A stretch of 64,000 nt of DNA from Tolypeutes matacus (GCA_026826555.1 JAKSZT010053881.1:2275051-2339050), one strand, 5' to 3'; shown: positions 47,603-60,150, counted from the stretch's first letter. Notes: generated by a model from the letters alone, not told the origin. Translations and numbers: made by a program.

Positions 47603-49342
47603 CTAAGGGTAAGGGGCCCCAAGTAGCCAAAAATATCTTGAAAAACAAGAATGAATTTGGAGGACTCATACTTCCCAATTTTAAAACTTATAACAAAACT
47701 ACAGTCATCAAAACAGCATGGTACTGGCACAAAGACATATTGAACAATGGAATCAAATTGAGAGTTCAGAAATAAACCCTCACATCTATGGCCAGTTGAT
47801 TTTTGACAAGGTTGCTAAGTCCATTTAATGGAGAAAGAATAGTCTCGTCAACAAATGGTGCTGGGAAAACTGGATATCCATATACAAAAGGATGAAAGTG
47901 GACTCCTACCTTGTACCATATACAAAAATTAACTCCAAATGAGTCAAACACCTAAATATAAGAACTAGGACTATAAAACTCCTAAGAGAAAATGTAAGGA
48001 AGCATCTTAAGGACCTCATGTTACGGAATGATTTCTTAGACTTTTCAGCAAAAGCACAAACAACAAAAGAAAAAATACATAAATGGGTCTTCATCAAAAT
48101 TAAAAACCTCTCTGTATCAAAAGACATCATGACAGTAAAATGACAACCTATACAGTGGTAGCAAGTATTTGAAAACCGTGTCTGTTAAGAGTTTAATATC
48201 CAGAATATATAAAGAAATTATCCAACTTAACAACCAAAAGACAAACAATCCAACTGAAAAATAGGCAAAAGACTTGAATAGGCATTTCTCCAAGAAGAAG
48301 TACAAATGGCCAAAATGAACATGAAAAGATGCTTAACATCATTAGCCAGTAAGGAAATGCAAATCCAAACCACAATAAGATATCATCTCACATCCACTAG
48401 AATGCTACTATTTTAAAAATAAATAAACAATAAATAAAGTGTTAGAGAGGATGTGAGGAAATAGGAACACTTGCTCATTGTTGGTGGGACTGTAAAATGG
48501 TGTCGCTGCTGTGGAAAATAGTTTTTCAGTTCCTCAGAAGGTTAAGTATAGAGTTACCATAAGACCTGGCAATCTTACTTTTAGGAGTATACCCAAAAGA
48601 ACCTGGAATATAGTAGATGCTCAATAAGTAGTTGCTTATTGACTCGAACAGATATTTGCACATCGATATTCACAGTGGCATTATTCACAATTGCCAAAAG
48701 ATGTAAGCAACCCAAGTGTCCATCAACTAATGAATGGATAAACAAAATGTGATATATACATACAATGGAATATTATTCAGCCTTATAAAGAATGAAGTTC
48801 TGATGCATGTGACAACATCGATGAGCCTGGAAGACATCATGTTGTATGAAATAAGCCAGGAACCAAAGGACAAACATTGTATGATCTCACTGATGTTAAA
48901 TAACTAGAATAAGCAAATTCATAGAGTCATAACTAGAATACAGGTTCCCAGGTGCCAGGGTGAGGGTAGGGAATGGGCAGTTAATGCTTCATTGGTGTAA
49001 AATTTCTATTTGGATTGATGGAAAGGCTTTGGTCATGGATGGTGGTAATGGTAGCACAACATTGTGAATGTAATGGGGACCACTGAATATATTTGAATGT
49101 GGTTAAAGGTTTTTTATGTTACTAGAATAAAATTTAAAAAAAACCATAGTACTGAATAACACAAACAGTGAACACTGATATAAACTATGGGCTATAGTGC
49201 AATTATATAATATTCTTTCATCATTTGTAACAAAAGTGCCACAACAATGCAAAATGTTAATAATGGGGGAAAGGGGTATATGGGAACTCTACTTTCTGAT
49301 TATTTTTCTGAAAATCTGTATCTTCTCTAATAAAAAATATTT
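47603..49342 (+). mobile_element. L1 'D': 5'-truncated LINE-1
   Basis: Begins in the ORF2 C-terminal half ('gggtaaggggccccaagtagccaaaaa') and runs to an L1 3' UTR ending 'cttctctaataaa' with an A-rich tail. Same lineage as L1 'B'. All frames are broken. An odd segment at about 48600-48650 replaces the expected sequence with an L2/MIR-tail-like stretch. A second A-rich stop at 49128-49143 precedes the final UTR block, as in old L1M 3' ends. Confidence 0.85.
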
Positions 49343-49439
49343 AAGACTAAAGTTGCCAGTCATCACTGGGTGCCCCAGCCATCTGACACTGGCCTTGGTT
49401 ATTTAATATTTCTGTGTTCAGTTTTCTAATTTGTAAGAT
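49343..49439. other. Short spacer
   Basis: Nothing recognised. Confidence 0.4.
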
Positions 49440-49705
49440 ATGGCCAATAATAATAGCAACTACTGATTGAGCATCTACTATATTCCAGGTACTGTATGCT
49501 TGACATATATTATTTTAATCCTTATAACAACTTTGTAAGGCATACATAATGATCTCCATTTTATAGATGAGGAAACTGAGATGCAGTGAGATGCAGTGAG
49601 GTTGACCAAAGTTGATAGCTTGAATAGCAGAATTCTGATTCAAACCCTGGTTTGTCTAATACAAAGCCTGTGCTTTTTTTCACTAACCAATGATCTCTAC
49701 TTACT
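49440..49705 (-). mobile_element. Antisense MIR SINE
   Basis: 'tgagcatctactatattccaggtactgt', 'atccttataacaactttgtaagg' and 'tttatagatgaggaaactgag' follow reversed MIR. An 11-bp tandem duplication 'atgcagtgag' occurs at 49580-49601. Confidence 0.85.
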
Positions 49706-50165
49706 CCTAAAAGCTTTTGTGTGTGTAATATGTTAATGCAGGTAAAATTGCTCTGAAGATAATGATAAAAAATCATTCTCCAGCTGACAAAAAAATGCAA
49801 AAATGGGCTCAAGTATTAATAAGGAAGATTTAGGTTAAGGAGAACTTTTTGACTACCTCAACGATGGCATTAGAAACCATAACTGAAAAAAATAAACACT
49901 AAATTTCACATAAATGAGAAATTTTATGATGAAGGAAAGTGCAGCCAAGATTCTGCTCCCTTTCTGAAGTCCTCATACAACACAGAAGGACATAAGTAAG
50001 ATGTTGCAGTGCTAAGCTTGGGAGAACCAAACCTCATCTCTCATTTTCCTCATTGGACCATTGATATTCAGGCCCTGCTATTTCCTTTATGGCCATGTGG
50101 ATAAACTGTGCTTAAAAATATAAATATTTTGACTGATGGATCTGAATGGCATTATCAGTGATGTT
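49706..50165. other. Upstream flank, unannotated
   Basis: No gene or repeat recognised. Confidence 0.5.
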
Positions 50166-50520
50166 AGAAATGAACCAGAGGACTTCTGGGAAGATGGCGG
50201 ACTAGTAAGACATGGGAATCTCTTCTCCAGAAAAATAGCTTGAGGAAAAGCTGAAACAGCCCCGAAATAGATCTAGAGTTTCAGACAGCAGGTGAAGGCT
50301 GCACACCACCCAGAGGAGAGAGGGATGGAAGAGGGAATCGCAACAACAGAACTGTGAGTTGGAAGTAGCAGCTTCTGCTGCTGCCAGCACCCTCCCCCAC
50401 ATTCTTCAGAATTCTCGGGCCTCTGGGCCTGCGACCACAGACAAAGGGGGCTTCAGGGATCTGTCACTCCCGGAAAGGGGAGAGAGAGGGACACAGCCTT
50501 AGGCTGACTCAGGTTCTGAC

Positions 50521-50850
50521 CTGAAATTTGGGCTGCGGAGCCCCATGGACCCTTCCACATGGCGGTTTGCCCTGGGAGCCTAGAAAGGACTGGAGAAATC
50601 CGACCCTCGCAACCTCCCTCTCTTCTAACCTGGACTAATTGTTGAGGACACCACGGGAGAGGGGAGAGAGAGCTTGGGGCTCACCCTGCTTTGGACTTCC
50701 AGGTTTGGTCTGCCCTGTCCCGAGAGCCCATCCAGGCTGGGTGGGGCTGCGCCATTGTTTGCCTTGGAGCCTGCAAGGGGCTAAAGATATACAAACCTCC
50801 CAATCTCATCCTCTACTAACAGGGACTGATTGTTGAGGATTCAGAAGGGA
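50521..50850 (+). repeat. 191-bp repeated unit in the L1 'C' 5' UTR
   Basis: Two imperfect units: 'ggagcctagaaagg...ctaatt gttgagga' ending near 50648 and 'ggagcctgcaaggg...ctgatt gttgagga' ending near 50839. The gttgagga anchors at 50641 and 50832 are 191 bp apart. This suggests a modular promoter, different from the ~110-bp units of L1 'A'. Confidence 0.75.
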
Positions 50851-51302
50851 GTGGAAATATTTCCTAGCTGGGAAAAAGGGGGCACTACGAGAGAAGTCTG
50901 GAGAACTGTCTCAGAAAGTTTGAATCACAGAGCTCTGAGCCCCCACACAGGAAGCTCTATCACATTGATCTGGACTGTGTCACAACAAATACGCTCCGAC
51001 TAGGCATTGAATTGAGAGCTGCCAACAAGTGCCATCTCCTGGCAGACCAAGAAAGTGTACAAAAGAAAATTAATAAGTAAGAGAGGCTTTTCCTGGCCTC
51101 TATAGCTTCCCTGCCCAAGGCTGTAGGAAACGACTCTACAACCAATTACTGGGTCCAGTGCCCAGTTTTGAGCAACCAGCAGAAAAATCCTAACAATCAA
51201 GGTTGACCCAAAAATCAAAGAGCTGTGATAACTCACAGCCTCCTGCCACTAAAACCCCATAAAAAAGAAAGAGATAGAGCATCTAAGTAAAATACAAACC
51301 AG

Positions 51303-52291
51303 ATGCCTAAGAACCAGCAAAAAATTACGAGCCATACTAAGAAAATAGAAGACATGGCCCAAGAAAAGGAATACAGCAAAGTCCCAGAAGAGATGCAGAA
51401 TCTGAGAGAACTAATCAATGAGATGAACACAAATTTCCAAAATCAAATTAATGAGATGAAAGAGAATATAGTTAAAGAGATAAATCATATCAAGAAGACA
51501 TTGAGTGAACACAAAGAAGAATTTGAAATCCTGAACAGAAAAGTAACGGAGTTCATGGGAATGAAAGACACAATAGGTGAAGTCAAAATAAATTTGAGGC
51601 ATACAGCAGCAGACTCGAAATGATAGAAGAAAGAATAAGTGATACTGAAGACAGAGCAGCTAAAATTGAAGAGAGTAAAGAACAGAGAGAGAAAAGAATG
51701 GAAAAAATTGAGCAGGGGCTCAGAGAGTTGAATGACAACACAAAACGCAACAACATACGTGTCATGGGAATTCCAGAAGGGGAAGAGAAAGGAAAAGGGG
51801 TAGAAAGAGTATGTGAGGAAATAATAGCTGAAAATTTCCCAACTCTCACAACAGAAATGAACTTACATGTCCAAGAAGCACACCGTACCCCAATGAGAAT
51901 AAATCCAAATAGATCTATGCCAAGACACATATTATTCAGAATGTCAAATGTAAAAGATAAAGAGAAAATGCTCAGAGCAGCAAGAGAGAAGCAAACGATC
52001 ACGTACAAAGGACGTCCAGTAAGACTTAGTGCAGATTTCTCTTCAGAAACCATGGAGGCGTGAAGACAGTGGTATGATACAATTAGCAAACTGAAAGAGA
52101 AAAACTGCCAGCCAAGAATTCTTTATCCAGCAAAACTGTCCTTCAAATATGAAGGTGAATATAAAATATTCACAAACAAACAGAAACTAACAGAGTTTGC
52201 AAAAAAGAATCCACCTCTGCAGGAAATATTAAAGGAAGCCTTAGAACCTGAAAGAAAAAGACAGGAGAGAGAGTCTTGGAGGAGAGTATAG
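51303..52291 (+). pseudogene. L1 'C' ORF1 (near-intact, two lesions)
   Basis: About 329 codons, close to human ORF1p length. It begins MPKNQQKITSHTKKIED. A coiled coil spans roughly residues 35-150 (heptads such as LRELINEMNTNFQNQI), then an RRM-like domain (RNNIRVMGIPEG near 51745) and the C-terminal RNA-binding domain (GRPVRLSADFSSETMEA). Lesions: a 1-bp deletion near 51612 and a TGA at 52061-52063 where family members have arginine, consistent with CpG decay. The family product is the RNA-binding trimer of the L1 particle. Confidence 0.9.
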
Positions 52292-52371
52292 AAGAAAGAA
52301 AAGCAGAAAGGATAACAAAAGAGTAAAAAGAGAGACAAAAATAAGATGACATATGAAAACCAGAGAATAAA

Positions 52372-55300
52372 ATGGAAGAAATAAATAGTGCATTTTCAGT
52401 AACATCATTGAATGTGAATGGATTAAATTCCCCAATCAAAAGATACAGGCTGACAGAATGGATAAAAAAACATGAGCCATCCATATGCTGCTTACAAGAA
52501 ACTCATCTCAGACCCAAGGATACAAACCGGCTGAAAGTAAAAGGTTGGAAAAAGATATTCCACGCGAATAGTAAACAGAAAAGAGCAGGAGTAGCTATAC
52601 TAATATCAGTCAAAACAGACTTCAAATGCAAAAAAGTGATAAGAGATGTGGAAGGCCATTATATATTAATAAAAGGGATGATCCTCCAGGAAGATATAAC
52701 AGTCATAAATATCTACGCACCTAACCAGGGTGCCCCAAAATATATGAGACAAACTCTGGCAAAACTGAAGGGAGAAATAGACATTTCTACAATAATCGTT
52801 GGGGACTTCAACACCCCTCTCACATCATTAGATAGAACAACTAGACAAAAGATCAACAAGGAAACAGAGAACTTGAACAATATGATAAACAAGTTAGACC
52901 CAACAGACATATACAGAACACTGCATCCAAACTCAGGGATTATACATTCTTCTCAAGTGCCCATGGATCTTTCTCCAGGATGGACCACAAGTTAGGTCAC
53001 AATTCAGCTCTCAATAAATATAAAAAGTTTGAAATTATACAAAGCACCTTCTCAGATCATAATGGAATGAAAATAGAAATCAATAACAGACCGGAAAAAA
53101 GTAAATTTGCAAATGTGTGGAGACTGAACAACACACTCCTAAATATTCAGTGGGTCAAAGAAGAGATTGCAAGTGAAATCAGTAAATATATTGAGACAAA
53201 TGAAAATGAGAACACAACATATCAAAACTTACAGGATACAGCGAAGGCAGTCTTGAGAGGGAAATTTATAGCCCTAAATGCCTATATTAAAAAACAAGAA
53301 AGAGCTAAACTCAAAGATTTAATTGAACAACTTGAAAAACTAGAAAAAGAACAAAAAACCAATCCCAAAGCAAAAAGAAGGAAAGAAATAATAAAGATTA
53401 AAGCAGAAATAAATGAAAATGAGAACAGAAAAACAATAGAGAAAATCAACAAAACCAAAAGGTGGTTCTTTGAGAAGATCAATAAAATTGACAAACCCCT
53501 CGCTAGACTAACAAAGAAAAAAAGAGAGAAGATGCAAATAAATACAATCAGAATTGAAAGGGGGGAAATTACAAATGACCTCACAGAAATAAAAAGAATC
53601 ATAAGAGGATATTATGAGAAACTATATGCCAACAAACTAGACAACCTGGATGAAATGGACAAATTTCTAGAAACTCAGAACCAACCTACACTGACACAAC
53701 AAGAAATACAAGAACTTAACAAACCAACCACAATTAAGGAGATTTGATCCATCATCAAAAATCTCCCAACAAAGATGGCTTCACAGGTGAATTCTACCAA
53801 GCATTTCTAAAATAATTAACACCAAATCCTGTTTAAACTCTTCCAAAAAATTGAAGAGGAGGGAAAATTACCCAACACATTTTATGGAGCCAACATCACC
53901 CTAATACCAAAGCCAGATAAAGATTCCACAAGAAAAGAAAATTACAGACCAATCTCTCTAATGAACATAGATGCAAAAATTCTCTACAAAATACTTGCAA
54001 ATCGAATCCAACAGCATATCAAAAGACTTATACATCACGACCAAGTGGGATTTATTCCTGGTATGCAAGGCTGGTTCAACATAAGAAAATCAATCAATGT
54101 AATACACCACATTAACAAGTTGAAGGAAAAAAACCACATGATCATCTCAATAGATGCAGAAAAGGCATTCGACAAAATGCAACATCCTTTTTTGATAAAA
54201 ATACTTCAAAAGATAGGAATAAAAGAAAAATTCCTCAATATGATAAAAGGCATATATGAAAAACCCACAGCCAACATCATACTCAATGGGGAAAGGTTGA
54301 AAGCTTTCCCCCTAAGGTCAGGAACAAGACAAGGATGCCCACTGTCACCATTGTTATTCAACATTGCACTAGAAGTTCTTGATAGGGCAATTAGACAAGA
54401 AAAAAAAAAAATTAAAGGTATCCAAATAGGAAAAGAGGAAGTAAACTCTCACTGTTTGTGGATGACATGATCCTGTGTTTAGAAAATCCTGAAGTATCCA
54501 CAACAAAGCTACTTGAACTAATAAATGAGTTCAGCAAAGTGGCAGGATACAAGATCAACACGCAAAAATCAGTAATGTTTTTGTACACTAGTACTGAACA
54601 ATCTGAGGAGGAAATCAGGAAGAAAATTCCATTTTCAATAGCAACAAAAAGACTCAAATACCTAGGAGTTAATTTAACCAAAGAAGTACAGGACCTATAT
54701 GCAGAAAACTACAAAACAATGCTAAAAGAAATTTAAAAAGACCTAAACAAATGGAAAGACATTCCGTGTTCATGGATTGGAAGAATAAATATTGTAAAGA
54801 TGTCAATCTTGCCCAAACTGATTTATAGATTCAATGCAATACCAATCAAAATCCCAACAGCTTACTTTACAGAATTAGAGAAGGCAATTACCAAATTCAT
54901 CTGGAAGGGTAAGTGCACCTGAGTAGCCAAAAGCATTCTAAAAAAGAAGAGCAGTGTGGGAGGAATTTCACTCCCTGACCTTGAAACATATTGCAAAGCT
55001 ACAGTGGTCAAAACAGCATGGCACTGGCATAACGATAGACATATCGATCAGTGGAATAGAATTGAGAATCCAGAAATATACCCTCACTTATACAGTCAAC
55101 TGGTTTTTGACAAACCCACCAAGCCCACGCTGATGGAAAAAAACAGTCTCTTCAACAAATAGTGTTGGGAGAACTGGATATCTATAACCAAAAGAATGAA
55201 AGAGGACCCCTATCTCACCCCCTGTACAAGAATCAACTCCAAATGGATCAAAGATCTAAATATAAAAGCCAGGACCATAAAACTACTAGAAGAAAATGTA

Positions 55301-56176
55301 GGGAAACATCTTCAAGACCTTGTAGTAGGTGGTGGTTTCTTGGACTTCACACCCAAAGCACGTGCAACAAAAGAAAAAGTAGATAAATGGGACCTCCTCA
55401 AAATTAAACACTTTTGCACCTCACAGGACTTTGTCAGAAGGGTGAAAAGGCAGCCAACTCAATGGGAAAAAATATTTGGAAATCACATATCTGATAAGGG
55501 TTTAATATCCAGGATATATAAAGAGATGTTACAACTCAACAATAAAAAGACAAATGACCCAATTGAAAAATGGGCCAAAGACTTGAACAGACATTTCTCC
55601 GAAGAAGAAATACAAATGGTAAAAAAACACATGAAGAAATGCTCAACATCACTCATGATTAGGGAAATGCAAATCGAAACTACAATGAGATATCATTTCA
55701 CACCTATCAGAATGGCCACTGTTAAAAAGACAGAGAACTACAAGTGTTGGAGAGGATGTGGAGAGATAGGAACACTTCTTCACTGTTGGTGGAAATGCAG
55801 GATGGTACAACTGCTATGGAGGACTGTTTGGCAGTTCCTAAAGAAGTTGAATATAGACTTGCCATGTGACCCTGCAATACCACTACTGGGTTTATACCCA
55901 GAAGAACTGAGAGCAGTGACACAAATAGACATCTGCACACCGATGTTCATAGCAACATTATTCACCATTGCCAAAAGTTGGAAACAACCCAGGTGTCCAT
56001 CAACAGATGAATGGATAAACAAACTGTGGTCTATTCACACAATGGAATATTATGCAGCTATAAGAAGAAATGAAGTCGTAAAGCATATGGCAATTTGGAT
56101 GAACCTGGAGGACATTATGTTGAGCGAAGCAAGCCAGACACAAAAGGGCAAATACTGTATGAATGAGTTACTATGA
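52372..56176 (+). pseudogene. L1 'C' ORF2 (endonuclease and reverse transcriptase, several lesions)
   Basis: Corresponds to about 1,270 codons. N-terminal APE-like endonuclease: SLNVNGLNSP, LQETHL, VGDFN (52798-52812) and SDHNG (near 53052). Reverse transcriptase: [10 protein letters not shown] near 54150, [12 protein letters not shown] near 54327, and FVDD at 54455-54466, where most L1s have FADD. The Cys/His motif [18 protein letters not shown] is intact near 55745-55800, in a 326-codon open C-terminus (55196-56176). Breaks: a frameshift near 52965, stop and deletion near 53745-53775, further breaks to 53850, a frameshift near 54445, stops near 54734 and 55160. Non-autonomous now. Confidence 0.93.
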
Positions 56177-56357
56177 ACCAAATATATTGTGTAATATATT
56201 GTTTGACTCAAAAAAAATTTTTTACATGTATCCATTACATTTAATTGAGAAATGTATATATTTATTCATCTGTGTTTACTTTTTAGTTTTTAATTGTTTA
56301 TATTTTCAATTATTAAATGTACAAAAAAAAAAAAAAAAAAAGAAAGAAATGAACCAG

Positions 56358-56832
56358 CGATTTTGGACATTAACTGTCTATATACCATTGAAATACATGC
56401 AAACCCTATTTTTGTATAAGTTTAACTGAAAGAAGGATAAGAGCAAGCCTATGTGTTAAATGATACCTTGCAGTAAAACCCTCTCCAGGCTGCAATTACT
56501 GTTGCAAACAACTTCAAGAAAATCACTTAATGAAGTATCTGTTTATATGTCCATTTACTTCATTAGACTGTAGGTACAGAAATTGGGCTTTATTCATCTT
56601 TTTATTCCTAGAATCTAGTTTAGATACAATTTGGCATACAGTACGCAGGGCTACATTATGGCTTTCCTGGGTCCTGAGAAATTCTGCCTTCATGGATCCC
56701 TTGCTCAATAAGAAATATTAAAAATTCTATTTTATTGAATGTGTTGGTATAAAGATGAATATATTTATATTATGTGCTAAAACATTTTCTTTGATTCCAA
56801 GTTCATTTTTCTTTCCGGCTTTAAAAGAAATG
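56358..56832. other. Upstream flank, unannotated
   Basis: No gene or repeat recognised. Confidence 0.5.
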
Positions 56833-56844
56833 AAAACATTCTCA

Positions 56845-57455
56845 CAAGAGCAGATGTGGCTCAAGTCGTTGAGTGCCTGCTTCCCACAGGGGAGGTCCTG
56901 GTGCCTCCTAAAAATAAAAAAGGTGAACAACAAGCAAACAAATGAAAAAACCAACTCAGGGGAAGCAGATGTGGTTCAAGCTGTTGAGCTCCTACCTACC
57001 ACATGGGAGGTCCTGGGTTTGGTTCCCGGAGCCTCCTAAAGAAGACAAGCAAGACAGCGAGCTGAAGCGATGGGCTGGCGCGGTGAGCTGAAGCAACAAG
57101 CTGACATGATGAAAGAGACACAAGGAGGAAAACACAATGAGAGACACAACAAAGCAGGGAGTGGAGGTGGTTCAAGCAATTAGGTGTCTCCCTCCTACAT
57201 GGGAGGTCCCTGGTTCGGTTCCAGTGCCTCCTAAAAAGAAGACCAGCACACAGCAAACAGACACAGCGAGTGCAAACAACGGGAGGGGGAGAAATAAAAA
57301 ATAAAATAAAACTTAAAAAAAAAAAAATCTCAGGGGAGCTGATGTGGCTCAGTGGTTGAGCGTCAGCTTCTCATATGCGAGGTCCTGGGTTCAATCCCTG
57401 GCACTGGTACCTAAAAAACAAAACAAAACAAAACAACACAAAACAAAAAATCCAA
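56845..57455 (+). mobile_element. Tetrameric DAS-like SINE
   Basis: Four head-bearing units in tandem begin near 56848, 56960, 57158 and 57333. Each has a 'gatgtggctca'-like or 'gaggtggttca'-like box A and a 'gggtt(c/t)' or 'ggttcggttcc' box B. Tails are A/C-rich (acaagcaaac, gacacagc, aaaacaaaac). The array is flanked by aaaacattctca (56833-56844) and aaaacattttca (57456-57467), 11/12. Either one composite inserted once, or later units landed in A-rich tails. Confidence 0.8.
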
Positions 57456-57467
57456 AAAACATTTTCA

Positions 57468-59944
57468 TGTGCCCCTAAAAGTATTATTGGTTCCCGACAC
57501 CATGTCTATTGTGCCTAATGGATAAGTCAGTTTCGGTTAAGTGTTAAATACATTTTTGTTGAATGAATGGATGAATGGAATGAGTAAGTGATTTAAAGTT
57601 AACATTACCTGGTGGTAGTGATTCTTAGAGCTATTTTCAAGTAGCTTTCATGTTTAAAACATTTCCCAAAAGCAAGTAATTAATAAAATCCCTACAAAAT
57701 ACTAATAGTCACCTAAACTGGGGCCAACTACTATATTGAAATATACTACTATAAACAAAATTAAAACCTAAGAGCAATGTAGAAGAAGCTTGTCAAAGTA
57801 GCAAAATATTTAAAAATGATACCAGAGGTTGCTGTGTAATATTGAACAAATAGCAAAATTTAAATATTTTCTTTTTTAAACTCTGACATTCCGTGAAAGT
57901 CAGTTCATAAGGTGGATACTTTTTAAAAATTGTGGGTTTATTGTGATAATGCACATATCTGTGACTATACTAAAAACCAGTGAATTGATCTTAAATGGGT
58001 GAATTGTATGATATGTGAATTATATCTCAGGAAAGCTGTTAAAAATATATTTTAAGAAATTGTGGGTTTATAGTTGGAGCCACATGAATATTGACTATAA
58101 TTTGGTTAAATGTGTCTGCAGAATACTAGACTTGCTGCCTTTCACTTCATTGCTTTTGGAACTCAGCATTTCTCCACTGTCCTTTTCAGAGACATCTTTT
58201 TTAAATGGAAAATTGATTGATGAAATCTAAAGCATGAATAAATGCTAATGCATATAATAAATTAAAACTGTCATTTTATAAGAAGGGTTTATTGGCTAAC
58301 TGTGCTGTTTCTTCTAGTAACTCAAAAGTCCACTGTTTAATTTACAGAATGAAATGTGGAAGTCAATTATTCAGTCCCTAGCATGATAAAACTGATTTTC
58401 AAAATTGTATTTTGGGAGGTAACCAGACTGACTTATCCACTGACTTAAAACATAGTGTAGTATCTGAGCAGGTTTTTGCCCAGTTCATAACGTATTGAAC
58501 AATGTTCAAAATAGGAAGAAGCATCTTTGTGTTGTCTGGACAAGGGTATGAGCAAATTAATATCTGGATAATAATTCAGATTTACCCTTCCAAAAAGGAT
58601 ATCATACATATAAAGTAGTGCTAGTATTTATGGGATGGGCATTTACCAGAACAGCTCTTTAAGGCTACGCAATAAAATCACATTAAAGCTGCCTAAATTA
58701 ATTAATCAAAGATATTGAAATGGATTCAGCTAATGGATTCTGCTCCCCCAGAGAATGCCCTCTCTTAATAATTAAAAAACAAAAAAACACCTATGTTTTC
58801 CTCCTCTTTTTCTTGACATCTAACCATCTGACCAAGAGCCGGGAGCGGAGGGGGGGGAGGGGGGAGAGGGTAGAGGCGGTTTGTTTTGCACTGAGCTGCC
58901 TACGGGAGGTCATCCAGTGGTCAGACACTTGCTTCTCCTCTCGAGGGCAAATGGGCTGCTTCAGCAACTGTTACATCCTGCTGCCCTTCGAAACAGGAAC
59001 CAGGCTAGAGTTTCAAACTCCTTATGTCCCTTATTGCATTACCAAATGGCAACCTGGCCAGAGCCTTTACATGCCTGTTGCAAATGAGGGTGGTGAAGGG
59101 CTTTGATGGACTGGTGAATAGGAAGGACATCTGTGTTTGGAAAGGGAATGCTACCCGGTTCGGCTATCTGCCATCTATTGGATGGTTCTGGAACTGAAAC
59201 AAGCACAGGGGAGGAGGAGGGTACAAGGTCATTTGGTCCATCTCATGCCAGCAAGCAGAATCACGTCCTTGTAAATGGTTGAACCAATAAAAGGGGCCTT
59301 GGAATGAGGCTGCTAGTTATTCAAAGGAACAAAATGAGGAGCTTCAAATGTTTAGGCTGTGGAGTCGCAAATCTCACTTATTCACTTTGCTTTTCAGTCA
59401 CACAGGCCCCTTGTTTTCCCATGTTTCCCATATGATGCCCTGCTTTGGCCATTTTACTGCGCATTAGCAGTTCCAGCAGAGGGCAGGCAGGGGAAAGGAG
59501 AGGACTTACATAGTACAGCAGATGATCTTGAGTCTTCTGAACATGTTAAGGCAAATTTTATAGATTGCCTGGAGCAACAAAAGTCTGTCTGTCCAAATGT
59601 TTTTCTCTCTGCCTGTGTATGTTTTCAGGGTCATCCCTCTCAAGGAATTTACAGTCTGGTTTGGGGGGTGGGGGCAAAATGCAGACACATGAAATAATGA
59701 GAAAGCCATCCCAAGCTATCCCGAGGAAAGTCATGGGTTTTTAAAAGAAGGAAGAGAGGTCTTTGTGTATGTGAGTTGGTGACAGCATTTGTAGATGAAA
59801 AGTATAAATTAAAAGTACATGTTGATTAAAAGGTAAATAACCAGTGCAGATCAGAGATTAAATGTTTGGGCAAATGTAACTGTTGAAAATTTTCTGAGCA
59901 GGCGTGGTGACAGCGTTATAGGGAGGACGTGTAGGCACTGTGTT
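57468..59944. other. Upstream flank, about 2.5 kb without genes
   Basis: Includes the G-rich tract at 58840-58873. The 128-codon frame at 58720-59106 has no domain and no splice context; I do not call it a gene. Confidence 0.5.
58840..58873 (+). other. G-rich tract with G-quadruplex potential
   Basis: At least four runs of three or more G on the plus strand (ggg, gggggggg, ggggg, ggg) lie within about 34 bp. Local composition is unlike the AT-rich surroundings. Confidence 0.65.
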
Positions 59945-59956
59945 AGAATTTAGTTT

Positions 59957-60138
59957 ATAGGGAAGCGGCTGTGGCTCAATCAGTAGGGCTCCCATTTGCC
60001 ATGTGGGAGGCCCCGGGTTCGGTTTCCGGGGCCTCCTGGTGGGGGCGGGCCTGCCCGCATGGCGTGGTCGGCTGGCCCTGCGAGCACAGGCAGCAGCGGG
60101 GGGATAAATGAATAAATAAATAAAATCTTTAAAAAAAA
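59957..60138 (+). mobile_element. DAS-like SINE, complete
   Basis: Head gggaagcggctgtggctca, box-B-like 'gggttcggttt', a GC-rich body (ggcgggcctgcccgcatgg) and a taaataaata/A tail. Exact target duplication agaatttagttt at 59945-59956 and 60139-60150. High CpG content suggests a young copy. Confidence 0.92.
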
Positions 60139-60150
60139 AGAATTTAGTTT

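Larger units (their letters stand above)
50179..56344 (+). mobile_element. L1 'C': full-length, youngest LINE-1 in the window
   Basis: A 6.17-kb element with a perfect 13-bp target duplication agaaatgaaccag at 50166-50178 and 56345-56357. It starts aggacttctgggaagatggcgg, a classic L1 5' end. It has a 1.1-kb 5' UTR, ORF1 (51303-52291), a short spacer, ORF2 (52372-56176), a ~165-bp AT-rich 3' UTR and a clean A-tail of about 20. Both reading frames carry only a handful of lesions. The 5' UTR and 3' UTR are unrelated to those of L1 'A'. Confidence 0.96.

Noticed and set aside
50179..56344. L1 'C' as an active element
   Set aside because: Both ORFs have frameshifts and stops, so it cannot move by itself despite being full length.
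58720..59106. 128-codon open frame
   Set aside because: Contains low-complexity G-rich sequence, no recognised domain, no flanking splice sites that I can support.
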